Made by a program: the position numbers and the translations under genes | Notes under the pieces: model-generated | Told to the model about the DNA's origin: nothing | Seen by the model: the letters and a program-made list of their open reading frames with translations, nothing else | Database searches by the model: none | Assembly (NCBI GenBank): GCA_024278415.1 | Contig: JAJRTI010000085.1 | Location: forward strand, 1 to 5,493 | Source of the DNA: Planctomycetota bacterium | GTDB taxonomy: Bacteria > Planctomycetota > Brocadiia > JAJRTI01 | Direction of reading: 5' to 3' | Length of the DNA: 5,493 nucleotides | Shown here: positions 1 to 5,493 of the stretch, in pieces | Layout of the letters: every line of letters starts with the position of its first letter | How positions within the stretch are numbered: the first letter of the stretch is position 1

Positions 1-3000
1 GTTGAGCAGTACGAAGTCGTTGATCTGCGCGGCCTCGCGCCAGGCCTCTTCGTCCATGACGCCGTCGATGTCCGGGATGAACGTCGCCTTGGGCACTTCC
101 ACGACGCGCGGCTTCTTGAACGACGCCTTCCGATCGGCCAGATCGACGCCGACCGTGACCTTGCCGGTCGCCTGCGGCTCGTTCTTGAGCACGGTGATAA
201 GGAGCCGGCGGTTCGGCGCGACCCAGTCCACGCCGGGCGTGAACCAGACGCGGCCGTCCCAGTCCTTGGGCGCGTAGCGCGCAAGGTCGATGGTGATCTG
301 CTCGCGGTTCGTCTGGTCGATGGTCTTGCACAATTCGATGAACTGGTCGGGCTTGCGGTTCGCGCCCCAGTCGGGCTGCGGCGTGCCGCGCTTCATGTCG
401 AGCAGGCCCATGCTGAGCGCGACGCGCTTGGTGTAGCCCTTGGGCGTGTGGTAGTCGACCATGACGCCCGCGAAAGGCCGCGTGCTGCGCTTGTACGGGT
501 GCAGGTGGTATCGCGTGGCGCGCACGTTGAACTCGCCGTGGAAGGTGTTGCGCACGTCGAGCGTCACCACGCGCATGCCCTCGGCCTCGACCCCGGCGAA
601 GCTGCGGCTCATGAAGCTCGTATACCAGTCCGCGGTGCCGACCTCGAACGTGAGGGTCTCCGGATCGCACTTGGCGACCGGCGCGGACGCGAGCGACGAG
701 TAGTAGATGCTCGTGGCCGCGCGGAGGATCTGGATGCCGCGCACGGTCTTGCCGACGTCCCAGACGCGGCGCTTGGGCGGCAGGGTCTTGGGGAAGACGG
801 TCTTGACTCGGGGCGCGTATTGCGTCGCGGCGATCTTGACGCTTGCGCGCGCCGCCCCGGCCTCGGAGTACGCCGCAAGATCGAGCGTGCCTCCGCGCAG
901 CGCGGCCGGCAGAGGAAGCTCGGTCGCGCCGGGCTCGATGCGCCGGCACAGCACCGGCCGGCCGTCGAGCGCGCCGGCGAGCACGGCTGGGGAATCCGCG
1001 CGCAACTGGATGGCCAGCGTCTGCCCAGGGGTGACGCGAGTGGGGCAAGCCAGCTCCATGCGCGGGAGGATGTTCGACGGCCCGGCAACCTGCCAACGGA
1101 TCGTGTGCGAGCCCTTGGCCACGCGCACCTTGGCGAACCACGCCCCGCCGACCGTGACCGTCTCATGCGCCGCGGCCGCGCCGTCGATGGTGACGGACCG
1201 GGCGCCCGCGGGGCTCGCGACGCGCAGAAGCACCTCGCACGCATCTCGGTCGCTGTGAACCACGACGGTGTTCCGGGCCGTGCGCTCGATGCGCACGCCA
1301 CGCACAGCCGGCAAGTTGAAATGGCAGGGCTGGCCGTCGATGCTCCAGAGCGCGGCCGGCGCCTGCGTGAGCGCGAGCAGCTTGAGCCGTGGGGCGTCGA
1401 TCGCAACCTTGACCGCGACGCGGCCGTCCTTGCCCACAAGCGCCGGCCGCCAACGCACCGATGTCGTGCGGTCGAGGAACCAGCCGGCCTCGCGATAGAC
1501 TCGCTTCACTTCCCCCTCTGGCGCGCGGCCTTGGAAAGTCTCCGGATCGGCCAGGTCGAACTCCCACACGTACACCGGCAGCTTCGGATCGAACCCGCAC
1601 TTCTTCGCGTCCACCGACACGATCTCCGTCGTCGGCTTGTCGTAGTGGCCGATGAGGCCGAGAAGGATCGTGCGGCCCTTGCGCATGGAGTAGCTTTCGA
1701 GTTTCGTGAGCGGATTCTTTTGCCAATCGGGCTTGATATCCACGTCCACTTGCTGCGCGCCGCGCAGTTCGTAGCCCGCGTTGATAAACGGCAGTTTCCT
1801 GAGCACCTCCATGCTGCCGTGGCCGATGGCCGGGGTGAAGCCCAAGGGGATGAAGTGGTTCACGTACGAGCGGGACAGGCGCTGAATCCAGTAAAGCGGC
1901 ATGATGACGTAGCCGGGGTCGCTGGAGATGAAGCTCTTGGTGCAGGCCATGAGCCCCGCGTAGTCTCGCCAATTCTCCTCGCGCATCTCCGACCGCGCCT
2001 CGATGAAGCTGATGTCCGCGTACGGCGTGGCGCGGCCGTTGAAGAAGAGCGCCTTGTCCGGCCCGGCCTCGCGGCAGACTTGGCGCATCTCATACCAGAA
2101 GTTCTCCCAGTCCGCGTCTTGCGTGATCGTGTTCTGCTGCCAGTCGATGAGGTTGGTGGTCTTGGAGCCGTCGAGGTAGATGCAGTCCACGTTCCAGTCG
2201 CGGAAGTGATCCGCGTATTGCTTGAGGAGGAAGTCCCGGCAAGGCTTCTTCTCGATGTGGGTCATGTAGTTCGCCGCGCAGCCCGGGAAGAGGTTCACGA
2301 AGTTGCCGGCCTTGTTCATGGGCTTGAACCAGTCGGGATGCTGGAGGTAAGGCCGCGCGGCCCAGGCCGCGCTCGTGAGCCACGTGTACACGCCCACCTT
2401 CACGCGCGGCGACAGCGCGTGCAACTGCGCGACGAGGCGGCCGATGTGCTCGCCGGTGATCTTGCCTCCGAACGGCCCGCGCATGGGGCCGCGGCTGGGG
2501 TAGTCCGTCCACGGGCCCATGACGACCATGAGGATGAGGAGGTTGCCCTCGTCGGTCATCTCGACCAACTGCTGCACGCGCGGCACGATGTGTTCGTCGC
2601 AGCCCACGCCGGCGTAGACCTTGATGTCCTCGCGCCACTTGGGCCGCGGGGTGAGTTGCTCGAAGCGCTTGGCCGCGGCCGGCAGCTTGGGATACTCGCG
2701 GGCCAGGAAGTCGTCTTGCGATCCCGGCAGGATCATCACGTGCTCCTCGATCGTGGCCGGTTGGCCCGGGCGCAGCGCGACCGTTCGCATGGCCATCTGC
2801 CAGCCGGTGGGCGTGTAGTAGAGGCAGTTGGCCGGCTCGACGTATTTCGACAGCCAGGGGAAGAGGAACACGCCGTTCACCTTGTAGCGATAGTGTGCGA
2901 GCGTGTAGCCCACGCGGCGGTTCATGAGCAACATGCCCTTGGAGCTGATGCGGTAGCGCGACACGCGCCGCGGCGCGGCGATGTCCGGCGCGGGCACGAG

Positions 3001-4023
3001 CGGCCCCACGTACCCCGCGCCCATGTAGTAGCCGTCGTCCCGGAACGACCGGCGCAACGACAGGCGCGACGAGATCGTGGCGTAGAGATCCCGCGCATCG
3101 CCTTCGTTCACGAGCGTGAGCCTGCGCACGAGCTTGTTGTCCCCGGCCGCGAGGTCGTACTGTTTCACGATGCGCAGGTCCGGCCGCGCTGGGTTGCGGC
3201 ACTCGACCTGGACCCGGGTGGGGCCGAACTCCAGCACGCGCGTCACCCGATCGCTCCCGGCGTCGAACTCCTTCTCCATCGCCTTCGTCTCGACGAAGTA
3301 CACGCCTTCGAGCGACTGCACGTACGCGGCTTTCGTCTTCACGTTCCATCCGCCCGCGACCGCGCCGGTCTTCTTGGAGATCGCGAACGCGAGCCGGTCG
3401 TTGCCGATGATCCAGTGGGCGTCCGTCTGCTGCGGGAAGGTCCACCGGCCGAGCCTGAGCGCGGCCGGGGCCGCCACAGCCGGCTGGGACGCGATGTCGA
3501 ACTGGAGGCCGTCGAGCGCGAGGTATTCGCCGGGCGCGTCGAACGCCTTCGCGTAGAACATGATGCGGTTTGCGATGCCCCAGCGCTTGCGCCCGCCAGC
3601 CCACTGCCGCAGGTCGAGCGCCAATTCGACGCGCGTCCACTTGTCCCTTGGCGCTTTGACGCTGCGATGCGCGTTGGGCGCGTCGTCGAAGCCGATGTTC
3701 ACGACGATGCCGTTGGTGATGTTTTGCTTCACCCAGAAACGAATCGTGTCCCGCGGCCCGGCTTGGCGCAGGTCGATGCGCCGGAGGAACCTGAGGCCGC
3801 CGTACGTGCCCTGGCCCGCGACTCCCTTGGCCATGACCGCGGTCTTGCCCACCTTGGCGTCGTCGGTGACGTGCAGCGTCGCCTGCGGCGTGCCGGCCTT
3901 GGCCTTGGCCACCCAGCCCGCGTCGTGTGCGCGGGTGGCGTCGGCGAATTCGCAGAGGTCCTCGGCCGCGGCGGCCGCGGTCGCCAGGCAAACGAGCGAA
4001 GCGAGATGTCTGAGAGAGGCCAT
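1..4023 (-). CDS. Large secreted putative glycoside hydrolase with TIM-barrel core and CBM9-like tail (3' end beyond window)
   Basis: The frame is open for 1341 codons from ATG 4023 to the left edge without a stop, so the C-terminus is missing. ATG 4023 is the first usable start after an in-frame TGA (4098-4096) and has an AGGAG 8-9 nt upstream. Residues 1-20 look like a short signal peptide (R5, hydrophobic stretch, Ala-rich end before E21), so export is inferred. About 22-180 resembles a carbohydrate-binding jelly roll, ending in LALDGLQFD. About 182-460 is a beta-sandwich. About 465-740 can be read as eight beta/alpha repeats: IKVYAGVG (467), NLLILMVV (494), KVGVYTWL (542), VDCIYLDGS (612), ALFFNGR (658), ADISFIEAR (669), YVIMPLYW (705), FIPLGFTP (724). 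D618 after strand 4 and E675 after strand 6 are candidate catalytic residues, the positions used in clan GH-D hydrolases. About 760-1300 is mostly beta-rich and unassigned. At 1319, IDGVMDEEAW is the typical opening of a CBM9-like domain. The GH role is inferred from architecture; family and substrate are unknown. Confidence 0.9.
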   Translation of the reverse strand, partial: MASLRHLASLVCLATAAAAAEDLCEFADATRAHDAGWVAKAKAGTPQATLHVTDDAKVGKTAVMAKGVAGQGTYGGLRFLRRIDLRQAGPRDTIRFWVKQNITNGIVVNIGFDDAPNAHRSVKAPRDKWTRVELALDLRQWAGGRKRWGIANRIMFYAKAFDAPGEYLALDGLQFDIASQPAVAAPAALRLGRWTFPQQTDAHWIIGNDRLAFAISKKTGAVAGGWNVKTKAAYVQSLEGVYFVETKAMEKEFDAGSDRVTRVLEFGPTRVQVECRNPARPDLRIVKQYDLAAGDNKLVRRLTLVNEGDARDLYATISSRLSLRRSFRDDGYYMGAGYVGPLVPAPDIAAPRRVSRYRISSKGMLLMNRRVGYTLAHYRYKVNGVFLFPWLSKYVEPANCLYYTPTGWQMAMRTVALRPGQPATIEEHVMILPGSQDDFLAREYPKLPAAAKRFEQLTPRPKWREDIKVYAGVGCDEHIVPRVQQLVEMTDEGNLLILMVVMGPWTDYPSRGPMRGPFGGKITGEHIGRLVAQLHALSPRVKVGVYTWLTSAAWAARPYLQHPDWFKPMNKAGNFVNLFPGCAANYMTHIEKKPCRDFLLKQYADHFRDWNVDCIYLDGSKTTNLIDWQQNTITQDADWENFWYEMRQVCREAGPDKALFFNGRATPYADISFIEARSEMREENWRDYAGLMACTKSFISSDPGYVIMPLYWIQRLSRSYVNHFIPLGFTPAIGHGSMEVLRKLPFINAGYELRGAQQVDVDIKPDWQKNPLTKLESYSMRKGRTILLGLIGHYDKPTTEIVSVDAKKCGFDPKLPVYVWEFDLADPETFQGRAPEGEVKRVYREAGWFLDRTTSVRWRPALVGKDGRVAVKVAIDAPRLKLLALTQAPAALWSIDGQPCHFNLPAVRGVRIERTARNTVVVHSDRDACEVLLRVASPAGARSVTIDGAAAAHETVTVGGAWFAKVRVAKGSHTIRWQVAGPSNILPRMELACPTRVTPGQTLAIQLRADSPAVLAGALDGRPVLCRRIEPGATELPLPAALRGGTLDLAAYSEAGAARASVKIAATQYAPRVKTVFPKTLPPKRRVWDVGKTVRGIQILRAATSIYYSSLASAPVAKCDPETLTFEVGTADWYTSFMSRSFAGVEAEGMRVVTLDVRNTFHGEFNVRATRYHLHPYKRSTRPFAGVMVDYHTPKGYTKRVALSMGLLDMKRGTPQPDWGANRKPDQFIELCKTIDQTNREQITIDLARYAPKDWDGRVWFTPGVDWVAPNRRLLITVLKNEPQATGKVTVGVDLADRKASFKKPRVVEVPKATFIPDIDGVMDEEAWREAAQINDFVLLN
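3964..4023 (-). other. Predicted N-terminal signal peptide of the large protein (residues 1-20)
   Basis: The protein begins MASLRHLASLVCL, followed by A14, T15 and five alanines (A16-A20) before E21-D22. This gives a short n-region with one Arg and one His, a hydrophobic core from residue 7 to 15, and small residues fitting an A-X-A signal peptidase I site after about A20. The single strong positive charge and short core make it a modest signal. A lipoprotein reading is unlikely because C12 sits inside the core rather than at the end of a lipobox. The predicted location is periplasmic or extracellular. Confidence 0.65.
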
Positions 4024-4183
4024 GAGGGCGTCTCCTCTTGGAGTTGGCCTCGACGCTGGCCGAGGCGCATGGGCCGCGCGAGGCGCGTCGTTCGATCAAT
4101 GAACACAAGAGGGATGCGACACTATCGCCGGATCGCGAGCCCTTTTCGCGGAGCACTCTGACGTGCGCGCGGCAAGCGGCGGC
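4024..4183 (-). other. Intergenic leader between the PLP-enzyme gene and the large gene (160 nt)
   Basis: No sigma-70 pair with acceptable spacing and no hairpin followed by a T-run could be found, so neither a promoter nor an intrinsic terminator is supported. A 6-bp inverted repeat, GTGCGC (4163-4168) with GCGCAC (4187-4192), straddles the stop codon of the PLP gene but lacks a T-tract. Near the large gene, GCCTCG (4047-4052) and CGAGGC (4061-4066) can form a 6-bp stem with an 8-nt loop just upstream of the ribosome binding site. CGAGGCGC occurs twice, at 4061-4068 and 4079-4086, 18 bp apart. A relatively AT-rich spot at 4090-4110 contains GTTC and GAAC arms around GATC. None of these is assigned a function. 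The same orientation and moderate gap allow read-through from the PLP gene or an unrecognised promoter. Confidence 0.5.
4031..4039 (-). promoter_or_regulatory. Ribosome binding site of the large gene
   Basis: The minus strand reads AAGAGGAGA here, with core AGGAG at 4036-4032. The extended match ends 8 nt before ATG 4023, a good Shine-Dalgarno distance. No ATG, GTG or TTG occurs in frame between this start and the upstream in-frame TGA (4098-4096), so the site fixes the start. Confidence 0.8.
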
Positions 4184-5284
4184 TTAGCGCACCTTGCCCC
4201 GCGCATCGACGGGCCACACCGCCTCAAGCTTGCCGTCGCGGACGCAGAAGTACTCGTCGTGCAGGTTGATTGTCGTGCAGCAATGGCTGGGGATACACAG
4301 CACCCTGTCGCCGGGGCGGAGGGGACACGCGGGGTCGACGATCTCCAGCTTCCCGTGCTCCTCGGACAATGCGGCGAGCTTCGCGGTCGGCACGTCGATC
4401 AGCTCCGGCAAACCGAACTCCTCGCTCGCGGCCTTCTTGCCCATGTCCGTCACGACCCATTCGTCCCCGCGCCGGCTAATCACGAGCGACAGCACGAACA
4501 GCGCGTTCTCGAAGTCCGGCACGACCGCGCGATACGTCGTGTCCATGACGCAGTATGACCCGGCTTGGATCTCGGTGATGCCCGGCACGTCGCTGGTGAT
4601 CATGTACGTGCCCGTGCCCGCGGCGCTCACGATCTCGCACTCGACGCCGTTGGCGCGCAGGTTCTCCGCCTCGCCCACAAGCGCCGTTGCGGATTCAAGC
4701 GCGATGCGTTTCTTCTCCTCGAAGTCCGGCACGAGCACCGCGTGGCCCTCGTAGCCCATGACCCCGCGGAAGCGGATGCCGTCCATGGCGGCCATGGCCT
4801 TCGCGAGCGCGAGCGTTTCGTCGCCGGGTTGCGTGCCGCATCGGGCCATGCCGGTATCGACCTCGATAATCGCGTTCACCTGCATGCCCTGGCCGGCCGC
4901 GGCTGCGGAGATCTGCTTGGCGTTCTCCACGTCCTCAACTGCGACGATGACGCCGCTGCGCTTGGCGAGCGCCAGCAGGCGCTGGATCTTGACCTTGCCC
5001 ACGATCTGGTTGGCGATAAGCAGGTCGGTGATGCCGGCGTCGGCCATGGCCTCGGCCTCGCCGAGCTTGGCGCACGTGACGCCCTGCGCGCCTGCGGCGA
5101 TCTGCCGCTTGGCGATCTCGGAGCACTTGTGGGTCTTCACGTGCGGCCGCAGGTTGGCCGCGCGGCCGGCCATGAAGTCGGCCATCTTCTGGATGTTGCG
5201 CTCGAACGCGTCGAGGTCGAGCAGCAGCGCGGGCGTGTCGAGTTCGTCGACCGGTGTGCCGATGGGAGGGAGGTGCGAGGACAT
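4184..5284 (-). CDS. DSD1-family PLP enzyme: D-threonine aldolase / D-serine dehydratase-like
   Basis: Complete, 366 residues, normal for this fold-type III family (alanine racemase N-terminal-like barrel plus D-serine dehydratase-like C-terminal domain). Members use pyridoxal phosphate and a metal ion in the cytosol, either to cleave D-threonine and other D-3-hydroxy amino acids to glycine and an aldehyde or to dehydrate D-serine to pyruvate and ammonia. The N-terminal motif DTPALLLDLD (16-25) is typical. RPHVKTHK (46-53) carries the PLP lysine, K50. EVDTGMARCG (141-150), GYEGHA (177-182), the phosphate-binding-type GTGT (223-226) and EIQAGSY (238-244) follow family order. Near the C-terminus IPSHCC (331-336) supplies the metal-site pair H334 and C336. 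H-x-C is the pair described for eukaryotic D-serine dehydratase, while characterised D-threonine aldolases have been reported with H-x-D, so the reaction is left open. The start at 5284 is preferred over an in-frame ATG at 5410: it has an AGGAG 11 nt upstream, begins just before the conserved domain, and lies downstream of the promoter. Confidence 0.93.
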   Translation of the reverse strand: MSSHLPPIGTPVDELDTPALLLDLDAFERNIQKMADFMAGRAANLRPHVKTHKCSEIAKRQIAAGAQGVTCAKLGEAEAMADAGITDLLIANQIVGKVKIQRLLALAKRSGVIVAVEDVENAKQISAAAAGQGMQVNAIIEVDTGMARCGTQPGDETLALAKAMAAMDGIRFRGVMGYEGHAVLVPDFEEKKRIALESATALVGEAENLRANGVECEIVSAAGTGTYMITSDVPGITEIQAGSYCVMDTTYRAVVPDFENALFVLSLVISRRGDEWVVTDMGKKAASEEFGLPELIDVPTAKLAALSEEHGKLEIVDPACPLRPGDRVLCIPSHCCTTINLHDEYFCVRDGKLEAVWPVDARGKVR

Positions 5285-5295
5285 GCGGGTGGATT

Positions 5296-5300
5296 CTCCT
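5296..5300 (-). promoter_or_regulatory. Ribosome binding site of the PLP-enzyme gene
   Basis: AGGAG on the minus strand lies 11 nt before ATG 5284. The spacing is slightly long, but no better site is present. It supports 5284 as the start and argues against the in-frame ATG at 5410, which has no Shine-Dalgarno sequence at a workable distance. Confidence 0.65.
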
Positions 5301-5335
5301 GGAGTGAGAGACCGCTGCTTGGTCGGGGCGGAGGC

Positions 5336-5364
5336 ATTGTAGGCCCGCGTCCCAGACGAGTCAA
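5336..5364 (-). promoter_or_regulatory. Sigma-70-type promoter of the PLP-enzyme gene
   Basis: On the minus strand, TTGACT (5364-5359) and TACAAT (5341-5336) are separated by exactly 17 bp. Each hexamer differs from consensus (TTGACA, TATAAT) at one base. The expected transcription start is near 5329, giving a leader of about 45 nt before ATG 5284 that includes the AGGAG. In such GC-rich DNA a near-consensus pair with ideal spacing directly ahead of a gene is unlikely to be chance. Transcription start is inferred, not observed. Confidence 0.8.
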
Positions 5365-5371
5365 CGCGGGC
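5343..5371. repeat. 8-bp inverted repeat across the promoter (candidate operator)
   Basis: GCCCGCGT (5343-5350) and ACGCGGGC (5364-5371) are perfect inverted copies separated by 13 bp. Their centres are 21 bp apart, two helical turns. One arm abuts the -10 hexamer in the spacer and the other touches the outer base of the -35 hexamer. A dimeric regulator bound here would block polymerase. It could also fold as an RNA stem in transcripts from the upstream gene, but no T-tract follows, so a terminator is less likely. Confidence 0.45.
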
Positions 5372-5383
5372 GGCGTCGGCAAC

Positions 5384-5398
5384 ATCCTCCGGGAGGAT
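5384..5398. repeat. 15-bp palindrome upstream of the promoter
   Basis: ATCCTCCGGGAGGAT is a perfect 7+1+7 palindrome. Its centre (5391) lies about 62 bp upstream of the inferred transcription start and about 30 bp after the stop of the upstream partial gene. As RNA it could form at most a 6-bp stem with a 3-nt loop and has no following T-run, so a protein-binding site is at least as likely as a terminator. Confidence 0.4.
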
Positions 5399-5420
5399 TC
5401 CCCACGGCAACAGTGGGCCA

Positions 5421-5492
5421 TCATTCCCCCATTTCGTCCCCCTCGCCCGCCTTCACGGGCAGCTCCCCCAGCCACAGCCCCCCCACGAGCGC
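5421..5492 (-). CDS. C-terminal end of an unidentified upstream gene (partial)
   Basis: A minus-strand frame enters from the right edge and ends at TGA 5423-5421, leaving 23 codons. The peptide starts ALVGGLWLGEL and ends in an acidic, glycine-containing tail (AGEGDEMGE). The hydrophobic start could be the end of a membrane helix, but too little is visible to say. Support for coding is the strong codon periodicity: 21 of 23 codons end in G or C while second positions are mixed. It has the same orientation as the genes downstream, with a 136-nt gap to the PLP-enzyme start. No family can be named. Confidence 0.5.
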   Translation of the reverse strand, partial: ALVGGLWLGELPVKAGEGDEMGE

Positions 5493-5493
5493 A

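Noticed and set aside
2090..4156. Minus-strand open frame of 688 codons overlapping the large gene in another register
   Set aside because: The product is dominated by Arg, Gly, Ala and Pro with no motif, as expected for an out-of-frame reading of GC-rich coding DNA.
448..4161. Plus-strand open frame of 1237 codons antisense to the large gene
   Set aside because: It is the register-matched complement of the large gene and is open only because that gene lacks TTA, CTA and TCA codons. Its product is Arg/His/Ala/Val-rich with no domain, whereas the minus-strand frame gives a signal peptide, ordered barrel motifs and a CBM9-like motif.
4163..4192. GTGCGC/GCGCAC inverted repeat as a terminator of the PLP gene
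   Set aside because: The stem is only 6 bp with an 18-nt loop, overlaps the stop codon and is not followed by a T-run.
4758..5342. Plus-strand frame of 194 codons over the PLP-enzyme gene
   Set aside because: It is antisense to a clearly conserved enzyme, has Ser/Ala/Arg-rich composition and no recognisable family, and covers the promoter of the real gene.
5285..5410. N-terminal extension of the PLP enzyme to an in-frame ATG at 5410 (42 more residues)
   Set aside because: No ribosome binding site precedes it, the extra residues do not resemble the family, and the strong promoter lies inside this stretch with its inferred start downstream of that ATG.
5137..5475. Minus-strand 112-codon frame starting at 5475
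   Set aside because: It crosses the gap and enters the PLP gene out of frame. Its Gly/Arg/Ala-rich start and lack of codon periodicity mark it as a shadow.

Overview
This is a GC-rich bacterial window (about two thirds G+C by eye) in which every gene I can support lies on the minus strand. The genes have Shine-Dalgarno sequences and strong G/C preference at third codon positions, and one has a textbook sigma-70 promoter. The taxon cannot be fixed from the sequence. A very large secreted multidomain protein with a TIM-barrel core and a CBM9-like tail is a style common in environmental Planctomycetota, Verrucomicrobiota/Lentisphaerota, Armatimonadota and similar phyla, but that placement is inference.

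Layout in the direction of transcription (right to left): (1) 5492-5421, the last 23 codons of a gene entering from the right edge, unidentified. (2) 5420-5285, a regulatory gap with a 15-bp palindrome and a TTGACT-N17-TACAAT promoter overlaid by an 8-bp inverted repeat. (3) 5284-4184, a complete 366-residue fold-type III PLP enzyme of the D-threonine aldolase / D-serine dehydratase (DSD1) family. (4) 4183-4024, a 160-nt gap with no clear promoter or terminator but a good ribosome binding site at its end. (5) 4023-1, a 1341-codon open gene running off the left edge. It encodes an exported putative glycoside hydrolase: signal peptide, N-terminal jelly-roll-like module, beta-sandwich, TIM barrel, about 550 residues of mostly beta-rich sequence, and the first residues of a CBM9-like domain.

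The two main genes are co-oriented, but no functional link is evident. The PLP enzyme is a cytosolic D-amino-acid (beta-hydroxy) lyase or dehydratase, whereas the large protein should act outside the cytoplasm, probably on a carbohydrate. The PLP gene has its own promoter. Whether the large gene is read through from it or has an unseen promoter is open. No RNA genes, CRISPR arrays, insertion sequences or phage genes were seen. The best leads are the unassigned family of the large protein and the promoter/operator arrangement ahead of the PLP gene.
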